Source: Bacteroidia bacterium (GTDB taxonomy: Bacteria; Bacteroidota; Bacteroidia; DATLTG01). From it: a stretch of 42,232 bases of DNA. Below are positions 39,396-42,232 of the stretch, piece after piece. Made by a program: the position numbers and the translations under genes. The stretch lies in contig JBDTAC010000048.1 of assembly GCA_039924845.1 (NCBI GenBank), positions 1 through 42,232 of the forward strand, read 5' to 3'. The notes below the pieces were generated by a model. The model searched no databases, had not been told where the DNA came from, and saw nothing but the letters and a program-made list of their open reading frames with translations. The first letter of the stretch is position 1; the number at the start of each line of letters is the position of its first letter.

Positions 39396-40663
39396 ATGTG
39401 AAAAAATATTTTTTTGGCGGCATTTTATTTCTTTGTGGCATGAACGCAAGAGCTCAATTCGACACGCTTTACATCAATCGCACAAACGATAGCATCAAAG
39501 CAAGCATCGGTTTTTACGGCAATTACGATTACAATTCAAACGCCATTACGAATCGTTTTCTGGGCACTTTTTTAAAAAACGGTTTTTTAGATAATTCGAT
39601 GAAAGATGCTGTTAGCAATCGTTTGCAAAGCACCAATCGTTTTGGGGGCGATGTTCAGGAAGGTGCTTATTATACATTTTACAGCAAGAAAAAAGAAGAG
39701 AAGTTTTTTGTCGCATTTAAAAATTGTTTGCATTTCGACACACAATTTTCTCCCGATTTATTTAACGTAGCTTTTTACGGGAATCAACAATATCAAGGAA
39801 AAACAGCCAATTTTGATAATTTCAATCTCAATTTATTGCAATACCAACAAGTAGAATTTGGCATCGTTAAAAAAATATTTTTTTCAGAAGACACAACCAA
39901 CAAAGCTGTTTTTTATGGTGCCAGCATTGCTATTTTAAACGGGCAACAATACACGTCTATTACTGCTAAAACAGCGCAATTGTACACGGATATAAATGAT
40001 CAATACATTAATTTTAATACGTCTGTGATGATGAATCAATCCGATACTGCACGGAAAAAATTCGGATCAGTCAATGGCATTGGTGCTGCACTTAATTTGT
40101 TTATCTATATGCCATACATTACTTATAAACACAAAGGTTCTATCACTATTCACGTAACAAATATTGGTGCCATTGAATGGAATAAAAATGCATCTACCTA
40201 CCAACAAGATTCTCTTTTTCATTACGAAGGATTTCAAATAAATAATATTTACGATTTGAAAAATGCGACCTTTGCCGCGGCACAACAGGACAGTGTTTTA
40301 AAAAAATTAACTACCTTAAAAAAGCAAGCCTACTCCACTACATTGCCCGCTACATTAGATGTTTCGAGCACTACCAATTACGGAAAGTTTCAATTTACGA
40401 AAGGTTTTAATTATATTTTTAATGCCAATTATACGATGTGTTATTTCATCGGCGGAAATTATTTTTTCAATCCTAATTTTTGTCTGACAACACGTATTTC
40501 TTACGGAGGATACGGTTTTATGAGTTATGGTTTAGGAATTGTTGCGAAATTAAAACATAATTTTACGCTCACTTTTGCGAGCAACGATATCGAAGGATTT
40601 ATTTTACCAAACAGCACTACCGGTGGCGAAATGCAAGTTAAACTTGTTAAATATTTTAATTGA
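39392..40663 (+). CDS. DUF5723-like outer-membrane protein
   Basis: 423 residues from the TTG at 39392, overlapping the preceding TGA, or 421 from the GTG at 39398; there is no ATG. Signal peptide (KKYFFGGILFLCGMNARA), then an all-beta protein with many aromatic strands and repeated Asn/Gly turns (ASIGFYGNYDYNSNAITNRF, ISYGGYGFMSYGLGIVAKL), ending in a basic aromatic strand (MQVKLVKYFN). I place it in the DUF5723 group by its N-terminal plan and length. Probably an outer-membrane barrel. A palindrome-like stretch also occurs inside the coding region at about 39869 (VKKIFFSE). Confidence 0.75.
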   Translation: MNVKKYFFGGILFLCGMNARAQFDTLYINRTNDSIKASIGFYGNYDYNSNAITNRFLGTFLKNGFLDNSMKDAVSNRLQSTNRFGGDVQEGAYYTFYSKKKEEKFFVAFKNCLHFDTQFSPDLFNVAFYGNQQYQGKTANFDNFNLNLLQYQQVEFGIVKKIFFSEDTTNKAVFYGASIAILNGQQYTSITAKTAQLYTDINDQYINFNTSVMMNQSDTARKKFGSVNGIGAALNLFIYMPYITYKHKGSITIHVTNIGAIEWNKNASTYQQDSLFHYEGFQINNIYDLKNATFAAAQQDSVLKKLTTLKKQAYSTTLPATLDVSSTTNYGKFQFTKGFNYIFNANYTMCYFIGGNYFFNPNFCLTTRISYGGYGFMSYGLGIVAKLKHNFTLTFASNDIEGFILPNSTTGGEMQVKLVKYFN

Positions 40664-40666
40664 TTT

Positions 40667-41479
40667 ATGATAGAAAAGATAAAAAAAATAAAACACGTTT
40701 CGAAAAATAATTTTTTCCTTTTGGCCGGGCCTTGTGTGGTAGAAGGCGAAGAAATTACTTTTGCCATTGCAGAAAAAGTAAAAGCAATTTGCGACAAACT
40801 TGAAATTCCTTTTATTTTTAAAGCTTCTTACCGCAAAGCAAATCGTTCCCGCATCGATTCTTTTACCGGAATTGGTGATGAAAAAGCTTTAAGAATAATT
40901 CGCGCTATCGGCGAAAAATACGATTTGCCAACGGTTACAGACATTCACACCGCAGAAGAAGCATTTTTAGCGGCGGAATATGTAGACGTTTTACAAATAC
41001 CCGCCTTCCTTTGCAGGCAAACCGATTTATTAATCGCGGCAGCGAAAACAGGAAAATTTGTAAACATCAAAAAAGGACAATTTGTTTCTGCCGAAGCCAT
41101 GAAATTTGCGGTAGATAAAGTTCGCCAATCCGGCAACGACAACATTATGCTTACCGAACGCGGTGTCATGTATGGGTACCACGATTTGGTTGTAGATTAT
41201 CGCAACATTCCAGAAATGCAAAAACACAAAGTGCCTGTTATCTTAGATATTACGCACTCTTTGCAACAACCGAATCAAAGTTCGGGCGTTACAGGTGGAA
41301 AACCAGAATTAATCGCAACCATAGCAAAAGCAGGAATAGCAGTAGGTGTAGATGGAATTTTTGTGGAAACGCATCCTGATCCTGCAAATGCAAAATCAGA
41401 TGGAGCGAACATGTTACATTTAGATCACTTAGAAAATTTATTGGTTCAATTATTGAAAATTAGAAAAGCAATTCTTTAA
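40667..41479 (+). CDS. kdsA: 3-deoxy-8-phosphooctulonate synthase (KdsA)
   Basis: 270 residues. Condenses phosphoenolpyruvate with arabinose 5-phosphate to KDO-8-phosphate, the first committed step of the lipopolysaccharide inner-core sugar. Motifs: AGPCVVEGEE, FKASYRKANRSRIDSFTG, VLQIPAFLCRQTDLL, VNIKKGQFVS, and FVETHPDPANAKSDGANM. The Cys in AGPC (Cys23), with the later His/Glu and Asp ligands, indicates the metal-dependent class rather than the E. coli-type Asn enzyme. It starts three bases after the DUF5723 gene. The N-terminal codons for KNNFF form a palindrome copy (40697-40717). Confidence 0.96.
   Translation: MIEKIKKIKHVSKNNFFLLAGPCVVEGEEITFAIAEKVKAICDKLEIPFIFKASYRKANRSRIDSFTGIGDEKALRIIRAIGEKYDLPTVTDIHTAEEAFLAAEYVDVLQIPAFLCRQTDLLIAAAKTGKFVNIKKGQFVSAEAMKFAVDKVRQSGNDNIMLTERGVMYGYHDLVVDYRNIPEMQKHKVPVILDITHSLQQPNQSSGVTGGKPELIATIAKAGIAVGVDGIFVETHPDPANAKSDGANMLHLDHLENLLVQLLKIRKAIL
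40697..40717. repeat. AT palindrome copy inside kdsA
   Basis: TTTCGAAAAATAATTTTTTC followed by C, within the codons for SKNNFFL near the N-terminus. Confidence 0.5.
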
Positions 41480-41491
41480 GTCATTTAAGCC

Positions 41492-42232
41492 ATGCGAAAA
41501 ATTATTTTTTTGATGCTTCTTTTTTGTTCACTGAAAGGTGTTTCTCAAGGAAAGTTTGAGGTTGTGGACGGTGGCATTGGCGATAATTACGGGCAATCGG
41601 TACAACAAACCTTAGATAGCGGATACATTGTTGCGGGCTCTACAAGCAGCATCGGATATGGTAGTTCAGATGTTTACCTTTTTAAATTAGATACTGTCGG
41701 GAAAGTAAAATGGCAGCATACTTACGGAGGAACCAATGTTGATATGGGCTTCAGTGTTCAGCAAACAAAGGATCATGGATATATCATTGCGGGATACACC
41801 AATAGTTTTGGTGCCGGCGGATATGATTTTTATCTTGTCAAAACAGATAGTATCGGAAATCTCCAATGGCAAAAAACGTATGGTGGAGCCAATTGGGATT
41901 TTGCTTATTCTGTTAAACAAACTACGGATGGAGGATACGTTATTGTTGGCGGAACCTATAGTTACGGCAAAGGAAACGAAGATGTGTATCTCGTAAAAAC
42001 AAATGCAATAGGCGATACGTTATGGACGAAAACCTACGGTGGCAGCGGACAAGACGAAGGCAGATCGGTTTGGCAAAATACAGATGGCGGTTATTTTATT
42101 ACTGGATTTACCAATTCTTTCGGAGCGGGAGAATTTAATTCTTATTTGATTCGCACGAATAATTTGGGTGGTATTTTGTGGACAAAAACTATTGGAGATA
42201 CCGTCAATCAAGCTTATTCCGGACAACAAACA
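41492..42232 (+). CDS. Secreted repeat protein, probable beta-propeller (partial, runs off the right edge)
   Basis: 247 codons are visible. Signal peptide (MRKIIFLMLLFCSLKGVSQ), then repeats of about 48-50 residues built on W-x-x-T-Y-G-G, then S-V-x-Q-T-x-D-G-G-Y-I/V, G-x-T-x-S-F/Y-G-x-G, D-x-Y-L-V-K-T-D/N and G. At least four full repeats are present before the edge. This is the pattern of bacterial surface beta-propellers, many of them T9SS cargo, but the C-terminus that would prove secretion by T9SS is outside the window. It starts 12 bases after kdsA. Confidence 0.85.
   Translation, partial: MRKIIFLMLLFCSLKGVSQGKFEVVDGGIGDNYGQSVQQTLDSGYIVAGSTSSIGYGSSDVYLFKLDTVGKVKWQHTYGGTNVDMGFSVQQTKDHGYIIAGYTNSFGAGGYDFYLVKTDSIGNLQWQKTYGGANWDFAYSVKQTTDGGYVIVGGTYSYGKGNEDVYLVKTNAIGDTLWTKTYGGSGQDEGRSVWQNTDGGYFITGFTNSFGAGEFNSYLIRTNNLGGILWTKTIGDTVNQAYSGQQT
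41494..41512. repeat. Exact 19-mer of the palindrome inside a signal peptide
   Basis: CGAAAAATTATTTTTTTGA, identical to the intergenic copies at 10263, 18456 and 25238, here encoding RKIIFL. Confidence 0.8.

Overview
The window is AT-rich and comes from a member of the Bacteroidota. The evidence is a type IX secretion (T9SS) plug protein, a large secreted protein with a T9SS-type C-terminal sorting domain, families largely confined to the phylum (DUF5723- and DUF6629-like), the four-gene block of two SurA/PpiC-type foldases, a lipoprotein and a MoxR ATPase, and promoter elements matching the phylum's TAnnTTTG -7 consensus. I cannot place it below phylum from sequence alone.

Layout. 1-4 kb: edge of a secreted protein, then a ppk1-ppx polyphosphate operon and a small Lys-rich protein, all on the minus strand. 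4.3-10.1 kb: a mostly plus-strand stress and iron-storage cluster (BON-domain protein, OsmC, SHOCT membrane peptide, Dps, DUF6629-like membrane protein, two His/Ala-rich paralogues, a hypothetical, DUF4142 lipoprotein, ferritin). 10.2-14.9 kb: a signalling cluster (LytTR regulator, three stand-alone receivers, one with a C-terminal membrane anchor, and a CHASE3-HisKA-HATPase-REC-Hpt hybrid kinase). 15-18.4 kb: T9SS plug protein, class III aminotransferase, OmpR-type regulator. 18.4-25.1 kb, minus: DsbD, a secreted double zinc-ribbon protein, a sigma-70-family factor and an 1113-residue T9SS cargo protein. 25.9-32.6 kb, minus: MoxR, three periplasmic folding factors, and Ffh. 32.8-37.7 kb: small secreted or envelope proteins, an 11 x 21-bp tandem array and several gene remnants. 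37.8-42.2 kb: lipoprotein, DUF5723-like outer-membrane protein, KdsA, and the start of a repeat-rich secreted protein.

The functional theme is envelope biogenesis (T9SS, chaperones, SRP, DsbD, KDO synthesis) beside a general-stress and iron-storage block with its own phosphorelay.

The strongest unexplained signal is a dispersed AT-rich palindrome (core close to CGAAAAATTATTTTTTTGA or GAAAAAATAATTTTTC). I count about 20 copies, in every kind of intergenic gap and also overlapping stop codons and N-terminal coding regions. Only one copy lies between about 3.7 and 15.0 kb, so that stress/signalling block may have a different history from its flanks. The second is the 21-bp array at 34150-34380: an invariant core with three interchangeable tail types, and an open reading frame of His-rich heptapeptides. 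No transposase, integrase, CRISPR array, tRNA or rRNA was recognised.
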